This document shows positions 34,229-43,131 of a stretch of DNA of 64,000 nt, piece by piece. Source of the DNA: Actinomycetes bacterium (GTDB lineage Bacteria > Actinomycetota > Acidimicrobiia > Acidimicrobiales > Acidimicrobiaceae); NCBI GenBank assembly GCA_021819725.1, contig JAKAQR010000003.1:83053-147052 (forward strand), read 5' to 3'. The notes under the pieces were generated by a model. The model did not search any database, was not told the DNA's origin, and saw nothing but the letters and a program-made list of their open reading frames with translations. Position 1 is the first letter of the stretch; every line of letters begins with the position of its first letter. The position numbers and the translations under genes were made by a program.

Positions 34229-35500
34229 ATGAAATTCGCTGAGGGCGCCTCTCCGTATGTATCTCGAAGGAGCAACTTTCGGCATCGGGATCTGTGGATT
34301 GGATTTCTTGTCGTGTGGGGTCCCGGCCTTCTTGTCATGCTTGCTGACACTGATGTCGGCAGTCTTGTGACAGCTGCGCAGTCCGGTACCCAATTTGGCT
34401 ACAGGATGGTACTACCGAATCTGATTCTTATGCCGATTCTCTATTTTGTACAGGAGATCACCGTTCGGCTGGGAATCGTCACTGGCAAGGGGCATGGTGC
34501 GCTGATTCGTGAGCGTTTTGGCAAGAGATGGGCGTTACTTTCAGCTGGTACGCTCTTTCTGACTGCAGTAGGTGCGCTACTGACAGAGTTTGTTGGTGTT
34601 GCTGGGGTAGGGGACCTTTTTGGGGTTTCACGCGTCATCTCTGTCCCGGTCGCTGCAGCCTTTCTCATTGGAATTGCAATGACAGGCAAGTACCCAAGGG
34701 CGGAGCGCGTTGGTATCGCCCTGGGTCTTGCTGAGCTCGTTTTTATTCCAGTGATGGTCATGGCACACCCTAGCTTTTCGGCCATTGCCGATGGTTTTGG
34801 GCATATGCCGCTTCACAATGGCGGATTTATCTTGCTCTTGGCCGCAAACGTCGGTGCGGTCATCATGCCATGGATGATCTTCTATCAGCAAGGTGCGATG
34901 GTCGACAAAGGCTTGACGCGAGCCCACATTGCGGCCGCTCGGAGAGACACGGCCTTCGGTTCAGTGCTCACCCAGCTCATCATGGTGGTGATGATAGTGA
35001 CGTTCGCGGCGACCATCGGGATCGCACGTCCCGGGACGGCATTGAACACAATCGGTGAGATGTCGTTGGCGCTTCGTCCGTATGTGGGGGTGGTGGGAGG
35101 CAAGGTGCTCCTTGGCATCGCTATGCTCGGTGCTGGGCTCGTTGCTGCTCTCGTGGCGTCGCTGGCCGGTGCTTGGGGCTTGAGCGAAGCATTTGGTTGG
35201 AAGCACACGCTCAATACCAAACCCGATCGTGATTCAGCGAAATTCTACACTACGTACACTCTGGCCCATGTGTTTGGAGCCATCATTGTGCTGCTGAGCC
35301 TCGATTTGATCAGGTTAGTAATCTACGTGGAGGTGATGAACGCGCTGCTCTTGCCGATCGTGTTAGGATTTCTGCTGGCACTGGAGGCAAAAGCGTTACC
35401 GGACGCATTCAGGATGCGCGGCCTGTACCGTTTGGTGGTCACGGCTCTCTGTGTTGTCGTGATGGGATTTGGACTCTACGTCATTCGAACACTTCTATAG
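34229..35500 (+). CDS. Nramp-family (divergent) divalent metal transporter
   Basis: A 423-residue permease with eleven hydrophobic helices and the Nramp core layout. The first helix carries 'LADTDVGSLVTAAQSGTQFG' where typical Nramps have a DPGN motif. Helix six has 'NVGAVIMPWMIFYQQGAMVD' in place of the usual MPHN. These changes place it in a divergent subfamily whose metal selectivity may differ from Mn/Fe. The iron box over its leaderless promoter argues that it imports iron or manganese. The ATG at 34229 is set by the promoter. Its stop overlaps the stop of the convergent NlpC/P60 remnant by six bases. Confidence 0.88.
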   Translation: MKFAEGASPYVSRRSNFRHRDLWIGFLVVWGPGLLVMLADTDVGSLVTAAQSGTQFGYRMVLPNLILMPILYFVQEITVRLGIVTGKGHGALIRERFGKRWALLSAGTLFLTAVGALLTEFVGVAGVGDLFGVSRVISVPVAAAFLIGIAMTGKYPRAERVGIALGLAELVFIPVMVMAHPSFSAIADGFGHMPLHNGGFILLLAANVGAVIMPWMIFYQQGAMVDKGLTRAHIAAARRDTAFGSVLTQLIMVVMIVTFAATIGIARPGTALNTIGEMSLALRPYVGVVGGKVLLGIAMLGAGLVAALVASLAGAWGLSEAFGWKHTLNTKPDRDSAKFYTTYTLAHVFGAIIVLLSLDLIRLVIYVEVMNALLLPIVLGFLLALEAKALPDAFRMRGLYRLVVTALCVVVMGFGLYVIRTLL

Positions 35501-36751
35501 GCTACCCATCGTAGTATAAGCACTTGGTAGGTAATTGATCGCTCCGAACTGAACGGGGGTGCCGGACCAGGTGATTGGATCGAGCGATACGGGGCGGCCC
35601 GGATTGGTGGCCTCCACAACCTGTCCGTTGCCAACGTAGATCGCTACGTGATCGATGCTCGTGGCGCCTTCAGTATCGTAGAATACCAAATCTCCCGGCT
35701 AGAGCTGAGAATAGCTTACTGGCGTTGTGTCGTTTGCTTGATCCGCTGCCGAATGAGGAAAGTCGACTCCCAGCTTGGCGTAGGTAAACATGACGAGCCC
35801 CGAACAATCGAAGATCTGTAACCCATTTTCCCATTGACCAGAACCTCCCCACACATAGGTCGTGTCGTAAGCGTTCACTATCTGAAGAGCCATTTGTGCC
35901 GCTTGTGCCGACACGGGATTGGCGATATCGGGGCTAGGAGCCGGTGTGGGGCTAGGAGTGCTGGCCTGATTCGGTTGAGTCGCGTTGTGTGGTGAGCCGC
36001 CGACCGCCGCCTGTGCCTGTGCCTGTGCCGCCGCCTGTGCCTGTTCGGCGGCAAGAGCGGCAGTCGCCTGCGCTTCGCGTTGTTGGATGACTGCTTGTTG
36101 TTGCTGATAAACCAATTGTTGAATCTGCTGATTGACTTGACTGAGCGTGTTGACAGCCTGCGCCTGCGCCGACTGCGCACGGTTGCGATCTGTGCCGAGC
36201 AGTATGACGGTTGTGGCTTCTTGTCGGTTTTGTGTACTCAACTCCTTCTCTTGTTGCTGGAGCACTTGTTGAGCAGCCTGATACTGTTGGACATCTTGTT
36301 CCTGGACATCGGTTGCGGTATTGATTTCTTCTTGCGTGAGCGCGGTGGCATCAGGATTGGTCTGCACAAGCGTGACGAAGTTGCTGTTTGTCCCGTCTTG
36401 CATGAATAGCGTGTCCGCTTCGGTGATCACCTCCGCGTGCAGGACCTTGAGATGTTCTTGTTCAGCTGAGATTGCACGTTTCGTAGTGACCACTGAGCTC
36501 TGCAGTTGCCCAAGCTTGGTCGTACTCTTCTGCATAGACCTGTACTGCATTATCGAGGACACTGATCTGGTTGGTAATTGTCTTGGCTTGCGCTTGGGCG
36601 GTCTGCAATGAATCTGCAAAGGCCACAGAGGGGAGGGCAATGCCGGCACCGGTCACGACGAGTACTATCGCGACCACGCCGATGATCGCAGCGTGAGTCC
36701 GTTGCCTGGTTATCGGAGGCTTCGATATGAATTTTGCATCGGTATCTTCAC
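35495..36751 (-). pseudogene. NlpC/P60 (C40) peptidoglycan hydrolase, amber stop and frameshift
   Basis: Read together, the pieces form a secreted cell-wall hydrolase. A signal sequence (AAIIGVVAIVLVVTGAGIAL) leads to a coiled coil 'SLQTAQAQAKTITNQISVLD'; a +1 frameshift near 36505 leads into 'LQSSVVTTKRAISAEQEHLK' and a long Gln/Ala-rich coil. Next comes the NlpC/P60 domain with catalytic Cys in 'IFDCSGLVMFTYAKLG'. A TAG at 35699-35701 then follows 'PVSYSQL', where relatives have Gln before 'PGDLVFYD'. The rest, with catalytic His in 'DHVAIYVGNGQVVEATN', runs to 35495. No standard start codon is visible before the signal peptide. It is most likely inactive. Confidence 0.8.
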
Positions 36752-36755
36752 TTGC

Positions 36756-36774
36756 TTAGTTTAGACTTTCCTAA
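36756..36774 (-). promoter_or_regulatory. Weaker DtxR/IdeR-like box upstream of the NlpC/P60 remnant
   Basis: TTAGTTTAGACTTTCCTAA matches 15 of 19 positions of the IdeR/DtxR consensus and lies just upstream of the signal-peptide region of the broken hydrolase. With the near-perfect box at 34206 it brackets the convergent Nramp/NlpC pair. Confidence 0.45.
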
Positions 36775-37263
36775 GAAACTAATCGGGGAGGATGTGGCTG
36801 AGGTCGTTTGTGGTGGTGTTTTGTCAGAAGTTACCTGAGTTGGCTGCTGAATGGCAAACTCCTATCTCCTCGTGGGTGGGAGTCCTCTGTGGTGCAGTTG
36901 TTCCCATGGAGACCGCTAGGCGCCGTTGCGTTGTCAGCCACGGACGAACTGTGATAAAACGCACGTTAGCAACCAAGCTTTGCGAACGTTACCGCTTATT
37001 TCCGAAGATCCTCTTTGCTTCGCAGGCAAAAGTACTTCTGGCTTTGTGATGCCGGGCACGGTCTATGGGTGCAACGAAAGAGCGAGTGCAGGTTTGCTAA
37101 TGCGTACCCGATGAGAAGGTTGGTAACGATCGAGCCGATGGATTGTCACTCCATTGATATGCTGAGCGGGTGGCCGCCGAACCCGACCAACATCGGCAGA
37201 CGTAGGTGATAGCTGCGTGAGCATCGCTCGCGTCTGTCTTCGCTGAAGCCACCGGCAAAGCCC
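36775..37263. other. Intergenic stretch, nothing recognised
   Basis: Roughly 490 bases between divergent genes. Several short frames exist, but none has an initiation signal or a recognisable sequence. Confidence 0.45.
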
Positions 37264-37269
37264 TAGGCT
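37264..37269 (+). promoter_or_regulatory. -10 box TAGGCT before the membrane-protein operon
   Basis: TAGGCT is followed by eight bases (AGGGGGTA) and GTG 37278. The intervening AGGGGG could also serve as a ribosome site, so leaderless or ultra-short-leader initiation are both possible. Confidence 0.4.
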
Positions 37270-37277
37270 AGGGGGTA

Positions 37278-37871
37278 GTGCGCAGTAGGTTCCAAAGAGA
37301 GAGCAGCGGCGTCAAGCAGCATGGCTCGCCGCGGTGGCGGGGCTTGCCCGGGTTCATGGTACGCCACGCGTTGCGCGGTTCCCTCGCTGTGTCAGGCCTG
37401 CTCTTCGCTTGGTGGGAAGGCTCTCATCCCTGGCCGAGTGAAGCAGCCCATTTGAGTATCATTGCCGCCATAGGCGTCATATTCGCATTGGCGATCATGG
37501 AGGGTCGTCACCGCCAACGTCTATCCAACCGGGCCTGGCTGTCACGAATATGGGCTGGAATCAGACGACCAACACAACGCTCATGGTGCTTTCTCTTTGG
37601 TGCGGTGGTGTGGGTGATCCTTGTGTTGGCGGTCGCCGGCTGGGATTTCCGTAGCTTTCTCTTGGAGGTACCTTCGTTGCCGACGTTGAGCTATCTGATC
37701 GGACGGGTGAGCCGCTTTGCAACGGGCCGGTCACTGCTCGTTGCTGCTTGGCTGGCTCTCGGTGTCTTCTTTGTCCTGGCAAATCGTGTGCATATCACCC
37801 GAAACGATAAGAGGACATCCGCGAATCTAGGTGATCAACCACTTCCCCCAAACCGAGGACAGCAGCCATGA
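37278..37871 (+). CDS. Membrane protein, hypothetical
   Basis: A 197-residue protein with a basic N-terminal segment and about four or five hydrophobic helices (for example SGLLFAWW, LSIIAAIGVIFALAIM, FLFGAVVWVILVLAVAGW, LVAAWLALGVFFVLAN). The GTG at 37278 is favoured by the TAGGCT box; an internal ATG at 37356 (MVRHALRGSL) is a reasonable alternative that removes the soluble N-terminus. The stop overlaps the next start as ATGA, so the two are one transcription unit. Its pattern resembles the DUF6186-linked membrane proteins of actinobacteria, but I cannot name a function. Confidence 0.65.
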   Translation: MRSRFQRESSGVKQHGSPRWRGLPGFMVRHALRGSLAVSGLLFAWWEGSHPWPSEAAHLSIIAAIGVIFALAIMEGRHRQRLSNRAWLSRIWAGIRRPTQRSWCFLFGAVVWVILVLAVAGWDFRSFLLEVPSLPTLSYLIGRVSRFATGRSLLVAAWLALGVFFVLANRVHITRNDKRTSANLGDQPLPPNRGQQP

Positions 37872-38065
37872 ATATCGGACAAATAGTATGGCTCAGCTTG
37901 GCGGTGACGATCCTTGTTTGGGTCAGCGTAACTCAGTTGTGGTCGGATCGGCTGCCGACCCTGAAATCGATCGCCTTTGGCTTCCTTGACTCCTGGTTGG
38001 GACGGGTTCTTTTGTTGTGCGGTTGGGCGGAGATGGGTTGGCATCTGTTTTGCCAACATCCTTGA
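37868..38065 (+). CDS. Small membrane protein, DUF6186-like
   Basis: A 65-residue protein with an N-terminal helix 'IGQIVWLSLAVTILVWVSV' and a second hydrophobic segment 'RVLLLCGWAEMGWHLFCQ'. The Trp/Gly/His ending 'GWxxxGWHLF' is characteristic of the actinobacterial DUF6186 family. It overlaps the preceding gene by four bases (ATGA), which supports coupled translation and a shared membrane role. Function unknown. Confidence 0.65.
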   Translation: MNIGQIVWLSLAVTILVWVSVTQLWSDRLPTLKSIAFGFLDSWLGRVLLLCGWAEMGWHLFCQHP

Positions 38066-38191
38066 GGAAGCGTCGCCAACCCGCTGAGGTCCGACGACGG
38101 CTTCGAACAGTTGATGACAACGGCGGTAGCGATAGCAGTGGTCAGTCATTTGGTGGCGAATCGAGAACGTCAGGTCATCGAGATGGAGTTG

Positions 38192-39262
38192 TTACGTTAG
38201 GTGGCCGCGCGCGTCGATCCTGATTGGATCAGAGTCCAGTACGATAAATTGGTCATAGAGATTGACAACGGTGCAGATATGGTTGGGTAGCACGTGGAGC
38301 AGCGTACCCTCGGGTGGTGGTTTGCTTTGGTAGGAGACGACGCCGTGATGTTCTGATACTCTGGTCACGATCGCCCCGTCGAGTTCTCGCACGGAGCCAA
38401 AACCGTCGACGAGAGAACTCGACTCCGCGGTGAGCGCTTTACTGCCAGCATCGACGACAAATTGACCGGGTACGGCGGTACTCATTACCCGGGTCGCCAC
38501 GACGGCAGCCACCTGGTCGGGGGTGGCGACTCCCAAGGCAATTTGTTGGCGATCGTTCAGAAGGTAGGTGCCAGGACGGGCTTCGGTAACGACACCACCG
38601 AGCTTGCGTGCCGTTGGGGAGGATCCGGCACTGAGGACTGTTGCTGTGATTCCGTGATCGCAGAGGCTCAAGCGTGCGACCTCAAGAGCCTCACTCTCTT
38701 GTGTTGCCGCCCGGCTGGTCACTCCGACGCCAGCATAACTATGCCCACCATGGGTAAAGACGCCAGCGATGCGTAGCCCGAGGGATTGGCAGCGGGCGGC
38801 GAGGGGGCCGGCCTGATCTGGTTGAACACCGGTGCGATGTTGCCCGCTGTCGATCTCTATCATCACCTCGACCCCGTCCGGGGTGTGCAACTGCTCGGCC
38901 AGGTTCTGTGCACCACGCGCTGAATCGATACCAATGCGAAGCTTGGCAGAGAGGGAGAGTCGGTCTAGTCGTGCGGCGGAGTGGGGCGTGATCCAGAGAG
39001 GAAGCGCGATGAATACATCATCGAACCCAGCGGCACTAAACACTTCTGCCTCTCCGACCGTAGCGACGGTGACACCATCAGCACCCAGTGATTGCTGTAG
39101 TCGTGCAAGGCTGGTGGATTTATGGGTTTTGACGTGCGGGCGTAGCGAGATACCGCGATCGCGCAGTGCGTCCGCCATCGCTTTCGCGTTTGTTGTGGCC
39201 ACATCGAGGTCAATAAGGAGATATGGCGTCGCGATATGCTGTGGTTCCTGAATGGTTCGCAT
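38192..39262 (-). CDS. PLP-dependent D-threonine aldolase / D-serine dehydratase-like enzyme
   Basis: A 356-residue alanine-racemase-fold enzyme. The PLP lysine sits in 'LRPHVKTHKSTSLARLQQ' (about residue 47). Substrate and phosphate segments are 'VMIEIDSGQHRTGVQPDQ' and 'VLSAGSSPTARKLGG'. The zinc ligands His and Cys are in 'LHVLPNHICTVVNLYDQFIV' near the end. Relatives cleave D-threonine and related 3-hydroxy-D-amino acids or deaminate D-serine; the choice cannot be made here. I start at ATG 39262, behind a GAAAGG site, rather than ATG 39295, which has none. Confidence 0.87.
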   Translation of the reverse strand: MRTIQEPQHIATPYLLIDLDVATTNAKAMADALRDRGISLRPHVKTHKSTSLARLQQSLGADGVTVATVGEAEVFSAAGFDDVFIALPLWITPHSAARLDRLSLSAKLRIGIDSARGAQNLAEQLHTPDGVEVMIEIDSGQHRTGVQPDQAGPLAARCQSLGLRIAGVFTHGGHSYAGVGVTSRAATQESEALEVARLSLCDHGITATVLSAGSSPTARKLGGVVTEARPGTYLLNDRQQIALGVATPDQVAAVVATRVMSTAVPGQFVVDAGSKALTAESSSLVDGFGSVRELDGAIVTRVSEHHGVVSYQSKPPPEGTLLHVLPNHICTVVNLYDQFIVLDSDPIRIDARGHLT

Positions 39263-39885
39263 GTACTTGACCTTTCGGTGCCAAAGTCCGATCATAGTCT
39301 CAGTGAGGAGCTACTCGATGCTGGGACGACACACCTTGCTTTGTCGCGGCGTGATCACCTGCTCATGAGGCAGACGTCCATCTCGATGACGGGGAGAAGG
39401 GTGATGAACGGGCACTCGCGCCCTCAAGGGCGACGCCAACGGTGAAGCCTGATCGGTGATATGGCCTTGTCGTGGTGGAGTAGGCAAAGGCCTAGCTTCT
39501 CGGTAGGGATAGTGACGCGAGCTGGCGGCGGATCAGCTAGTGGATGATGCGAGAGATTGGACGGACTCGCCGATACGAGGAGAGTTACTGATGTGTATTG
39601 TCCTCGGTGGTGAACCAGTAGCGAGGGCTCAGCGCGAACAGTGTCAAGCAGGTGGTTGTGTGGCGTGTGGCACGAACGAGGGTGAGTCAGAGGCCGTGGC
39701 ATCCGGCGCTGCTCATTCGCTCATGAGGCGTAGCGATGCCGCCGTTTGACCCTCCTCTTCGCTGTGGGTAATGCATACGAGTCGGATCGTCGCGCGATAT
39801 ATTCAGTCCATTTTCGGGCCGATGGTATAACGAAGCTCTCTGCTGGCGCAATCGAGCTGGCTCGCGTGGCAGGAGGATAGCTCCG
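39263..39885. other. Intergenic stretch, nothing recognised
   Basis: About 620 bases without a convincing gene. Open frames here are short and have no ribosome sites. Confidence 0.45.
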
Positions 39886-40323
39886 CTAATCGGCAATTAC
39901 CGCTTGGTCGGGGCTGCCTCGCCCATCGGAGCGGTCCTGTTGCAACTCCAATACATACTTTCTGAGCCGTGTAATCTCGGTGAGAAGATCTGCAACTTGA
40001 CCGGTAGTCGTCGTAATCCATTGCTCGGATGGATCGCTTACACCATGGCGTTTGTGAACGACCCATGCGTAGTGAGCCTGCGCATTTTCGCACTCCCTCA
40101 AGGCCTCGCGCCACCATTGTGTCAGCGAGAGGGTACGACAGTTCTTCGCCTCGAAGACGTGATCGGGGGCAAGCTCAACCTTGACATCTCCCTTGTCATG
40201 CGATCCCTGCAGTCCTAGGCGGTGGGCGGAGAGGCCATGTTGGCGAAAGACCTCGACGAGGTCGTTCTCTAACGACCTGCCAGCCGCCTTTGCTGCGGCT
40301 TTTGATCGCTTTCTAGCCTCCAT
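39886..40323 (-). CDS. Small PD-(D/E)XK-like nuclease, putative
   Basis: A 145-residue basic protein. The candidate catalytic signature is Asp in 'GSHDKGDVKVELAPDHVFEA' followed by 'FEAKNCRTLSLTQWWREA', that is, D-(11)-ExK as in restriction and Holliday-junction nucleases. The C-terminus forms a short coiled coil (VADLLTEITRLRKYVLELQQ). The ATG at 40323 follows GGAAGGGAG; a longer in-frame extension to 40542 would run through a tandem repeat and is rejected. Similar small nucleases are common in actinophages. With no phage genes around, it may be a captured fragment. The active-site call is inference. Confidence 0.65.
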   Translation of the reverse strand: MEARKRSKAAAKAAGRSLENDLVEVFRQHGLSAHRLGLQGSHDKGDVKVELAPDHVFEAKNCRTLSLTQWWREALRECENAQAHYAWVVHKRHGVSDPSEQWITTTTGQVADLLTEITRLRKYVLELQQDRSDGRGSPDQAVIAD

Positions 40324-40378
40324 TCGGTGAACTCCCTTCCTGTGTGTTGTGCAAGCTACCTGAACGGAGTGCCGTTTT

Positions 40379-40412
40379 GGTAGAACTGGTGGTAGAACTG
40401 GTGGTAGAACTT
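40379..40412. repeat. 12-bp tandem repeat, nearly three copies
   Basis: TGGTAGAACTGG is repeated head to tail between about 40378 and 40412 (two full copies and most of a third). It lies upstream of the nuclease gene. Its copy number may vary between strains. Confidence 0.8.
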
Positions 40413-40590
40413 GATAATATTGGGCCGTACCTGTCGGTATCGTTTCTCTTGACTCGCCGACGTGGCGCATCGAAAACGAAGAAGAGATGGTGACCCGGTC
40501 GTCATGTATCGACAACACGTTGGTTGTGTCCGCTACGAGCACTGTTCGCTCTTCGGTAAATGGAACCCATTATTAGATCGTATATCGGTA

Positions 40591-40604
40591 GGGACTAAAG
40601 TCCT
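40591..40604 (+). promoter_or_regulatory. DosR/DevR-like box upstream of the CoA-disulfide reductase
   Basis: GGGACTAAAGTCCT matches 13 of 14 bases of the mycobacterial DosR core GGGACTWWAGTCCC. It is centred about 60 bases before the start codon of a leaderless gene, within range of an activator site. The same type of palindrome occurs twice before the sulfide:quinone oxidoreductase. Confidence 0.6.
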
Positions 40605-40645
40605 TTGTCTGACGGGAAGCGACGCCCCCTCAATCGGCCGTCAGA

Positions 40646-40651
40646 TACGCT
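40646..40651 (+). promoter_or_regulatory. -10 box TACGCT of a leaderless gene
   Basis: TACGCT, then seven bases (GGGGGGT), then ATG 40659. It supports ATG 40659 over the upstream TTG 40605. Confidence 0.5.
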
Positions 40652-40658
40652 GGGGGGT

Positions 40659-42350
40659 ATGGAAAAACGCTCGCAGCAACCCGGTTTAACTACTCCCTCA
40701 CCACGAAAAGTCATCGTCATCGGTGGCGTGGCCGGCGGTATGTCAGCGGCGACCAGGCTCCGGCGTCTTGATGGGCACGCTTCGATTACCGTGCTCGAAC
40801 GTTCCGGTCATGTCTCCTATGCCAACTGCGGACTGCCGTATTTTGTTGGTGCCGTGATCGAAGAGGAAGAGGAACTACTACTGCAGACGCCTGAGCGGCT
40901 GCATGATCGATTTCGGCTTGATGTACGCGTTGATAGTGAAGTGGTAGGCATCGACCGCGAACGTCACCAGGTCCGGGTGCGGTCGACGGGTGGAGGTGAT
41001 CCTGAGGTTCTTGAGTACGATAAATTGATCCTTAGCCCAGGAGCGTCGCCGATACGGTTGAACATCCCAGGAGCCGAACGGATGCGCGTGCTGCGCACGG
41101 TCGAGGATGCTCAGCGGATCGTCGGCGATGTCGCCAAGACGCCGAGGACAGCGGTTGTCGTGGGGGCGGGTTTCGTGGGGTTGGAGACTGCGGAGAACCT
41201 CTCGCATCATGGTATTGCCGTTACCGTCGTCGAGGCAGCTCCACAGGTGTTGCCAGCACTCGATCCTGAGCTGGCGGTGATGGTCGAGGAGGAGTTGATC
41301 CGACATCACATCACCGTCATCACCGGTGCTTCGGTGGTAGAGGTGCATGCTTGGGGGGTGACGCTCAGCGACGGTCGCGAAGTCGAGGGTGAGTTGGTGG
41401 TGGCGTCGGTTGGCGTACGACCCGATGTGAGACTTGCGAAGTTGGCTGGGCTTGCCATTGGGCCCCATGGTGGCATCGTGGTTGACGAGTCGAACGTGAC
41501 AAGTGATCCAGATATCTATTCCGTTGGCGATGCGGTCGAGAAGTTCGATAGTGTCAGTGAGGGGCCATCGTTGATTGCGCTGGCCAACGTGGCCAATCGC
41601 CATGGGCGTAGGGTTGCCGATCATATCTGTGGGCTCAGTGCTCGTCACGTGCCGTCGATCGGGACCGCCGTTGTGCGGGTGTTCGAGACCGTAGCTGCGA
41701 CCACCGGTTGGAATGAGCGTCGTCTCCGAGAGGCAGGGAGGCCATATCAAGTGGTGCGTGCGCATCCAATGAACCACGCTAGTTATTACCCAGGCGCAGA
41801 ACCGATGTCGCTGAAGTTGCTCTTTGATCCGGAGGATGGCATGATTCTTGGTGCACAGGCCGTTGGTGGAGGAGGGGTCGACAAACGTATCGATGTGTTA
41901 GCGACGGCGATGTCTGCGGGCCTGCCAGTTGAGGAGCTCGCGAATCTCGAACTCGCCTACGCTCCACCCTTCTCGTCTGCGAAGGATCCGGTCAACATGC
42001 TCGGTTATATCGCCGAAAACGTCCGATTTGGCGACTGTGACGTTGTCGAACCAGATGAGGTGCAATCCTTGGTGGAAGCTGGCTGGACCCTGCTCGATGT
42101 ACGAACGCCAGCAGAGCATCTATCCGGTTCTGTTCCGGGCAGTGTCTCTGCGCCAGTTGATGAGCTGAGAGGTGCCATCGACCATCTTGGCGATGGTCCA
42201 TTCCTCGTCTATTGTGCGGTGGGGCTTCGTGGTCATGTTGCCACTATGTTGCTTGGCGAGCTCGGTTATCAGGCTCGCAACCTCAATGGCGGTTACCGCA
42301 CCTACACCGCCTTTCATGCCGCTCGTCGAGTCGAGTCGGCACTGGCCTGA
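40659..42350 (+). CDS. CoA-disulfide reductase with C-terminal rhodanese domain (CoADR-RHD)
   Basis: A 563-residue fusion. The N-terminal flavoprotein has 'VIVIGGVAGGMSAATRLRRL' (FAD), the redox Cys in 'HVSYANCGLPYFVG' (about residue 54), the NAD-binding 'TAVVVGAGFVGLETAENLSH' and a dimerisation domain with 'ALANVANRHGRRVADHI'. From about residue 470 a rhodanese domain follows, with the active loop 'LVYCAVGLRGHVATML' carrying Cys. Homologues reduce CoA disulfide, CoA persulfide or polysulfide with NAD(P)H, and the rhodanese handles sulfane sulfur. Its DosR-like box suggests co-regulation with the SQR at 62.2 kb. It is monocistronic. Confidence 0.92.
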   Translation: MEKRSQQPGLTTPSPRKVIVIGGVAGGMSAATRLRRLDGHASITVLERSGHVSYANCGLPYFVGAVIEEEEELLLQTPERLHDRFRLDVRVDSEVVGIDRERHQVRVRSTGGGDPEVLEYDKLILSPGASPIRLNIPGAERMRVLRTVEDAQRIVGDVAKTPRTAVVVGAGFVGLETAENLSHHGIAVTVVEAAPQVLPALDPELAVMVEEELIRHHITVITGASVVEVHAWGVTLSDGREVEGELVVASVGVRPDVRLAKLAGLAIGPHGGIVVDESNVTSDPDIYSVGDAVEKFDSVSEGPSLIALANVANRHGRRVADHICGLSARHVPSIGTAVVRVFETVAATTGWNERRLREAGRPYQVVRAHPMNHASYYPGAEPMSLKLLFDPEDGMILGAQAVGGGGVDKRIDVLATAMSAGLPVEELANLELAYAPPFSSAKDPVNMLGYIAENVRFGDCDVVEPDEVQSLVEAGWTLLDVRTPAEHLSGSVPGSVSAPVDELRGAIDHLGDGPFLVYCAVGLRGHVATMLLGELGYQARNLNGGYRTYTAFHAARRVESALA

Positions 42351-42936
42351 CGCTGAGGGAGGGCCCCCACTGTGAGGCCTTGCGGCGGGGCTTTGCTCTT
42401 GTGCCAGCCCAACCGCGTTCGACACCGAGCTGGGCTCCCGTTCTGGAGCTCTCTAGTCTTCCTGTCTCGATGGTTGTACAACATCTGCGGTCGTTGGATG
42501 TCGTTGAGGCTGATCCTTTGTGTCGATGTACGGATCCGTGCGTGCCCGCATGGTAGCTGATGGCAATGCTTATGCTGCGATGGAGAGTGGCGTGGTGACT
42601 CCATCTCTCCAGGCTTTGCACTGGCATGAGTCTTTTCGAGGACGGTCTCTGTATGGTGCGACCGTCACCGAAGAGATCCCGCATCGGATCGATCGACCCG
42701 GTCCATAGGGACGGGGCTTGTTCTCTCGGGTTTGCTTGGGGGTCAAAGGTGAAGGTCTAGAGTTGGTGTCGAAGATTGGACGCTGTGACGGTCCGCTGTA
42801 CCGGCATTGAGGTCGGGCGGACACGCACAACAACGCCGAAGACACTGGCGCTTGGGCGCGTGTCTTCGGCGTTGTCATCTGCCGATGTCAGTGGCTTGGT
42901 CTCGATGATCACCATGGCACCTGACCGACAGCTTGG
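42351..42936. other. Intergenic region with a strong hairpin
   Basis: About 590 bases between two convergent transcription units. No gene is seen; the notable feature is the 16-bp hairpin at 42830-42875. Confidence 0.45.
42830..42875. terminator. 16-bp perfect hairpin, probable bidirectional terminator
   Basis: ACAACGCCGAAGACAC (42830-42845) pairs exactly with GTGTCTTCGGCGTTGT (42860-42875) around a 14-base loop. It lies just beyond the 48-residue gene of the minus-strand flavoprotein operon and also faces the plus-strand CoADR gene. No T-tract follows, so termination is inferred from position and stability. Confidence 0.6.
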
Positions 42937-43083
42937 CTAATCGTGACCCTTCCCTACCATTTTGAGCATTCGTAGGTTAAAGAGTGCGAATCGGATCAAC
43001 TGATAGGCCATGTTTTGGCGTGTCCGTAGTGTTCTCCGCGTGGGAAGCGGAGCATCAGCGATGTCCTGGTTAGCGGTATCCAT
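42937..43083 (-). CDS. 48-residue protein downstream of the SQR-like gene
   Basis: The ATG at 43083 follows AAGGAGAA at ideal spacing. The product begins MDTANQDIADAPLPTRRTL and ends in an amphipathic, basic helix (NMAYQLIRFALFNLRMLKM followed by VGKGHD). It starts 48 bases after the SQR-like flavoprotein gene, on the same strand, and precedes the putative terminator, so it should be its operon partner. The hydrophobic/basic helix could dock on the membrane or on the flavoprotein. I do not know a named family for it. Confidence 0.68.
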   Translation of the reverse strand: MDTANQDIADAPLPTRRTLRTRQNMAYQLIRFALFNLRMLKMVGKGHD

Positions 43084-43131
43084 CAAGTTCTCCTTCAAGA
43101 GTATTGGTTATCGGTGATTGTAGCATGGTGG

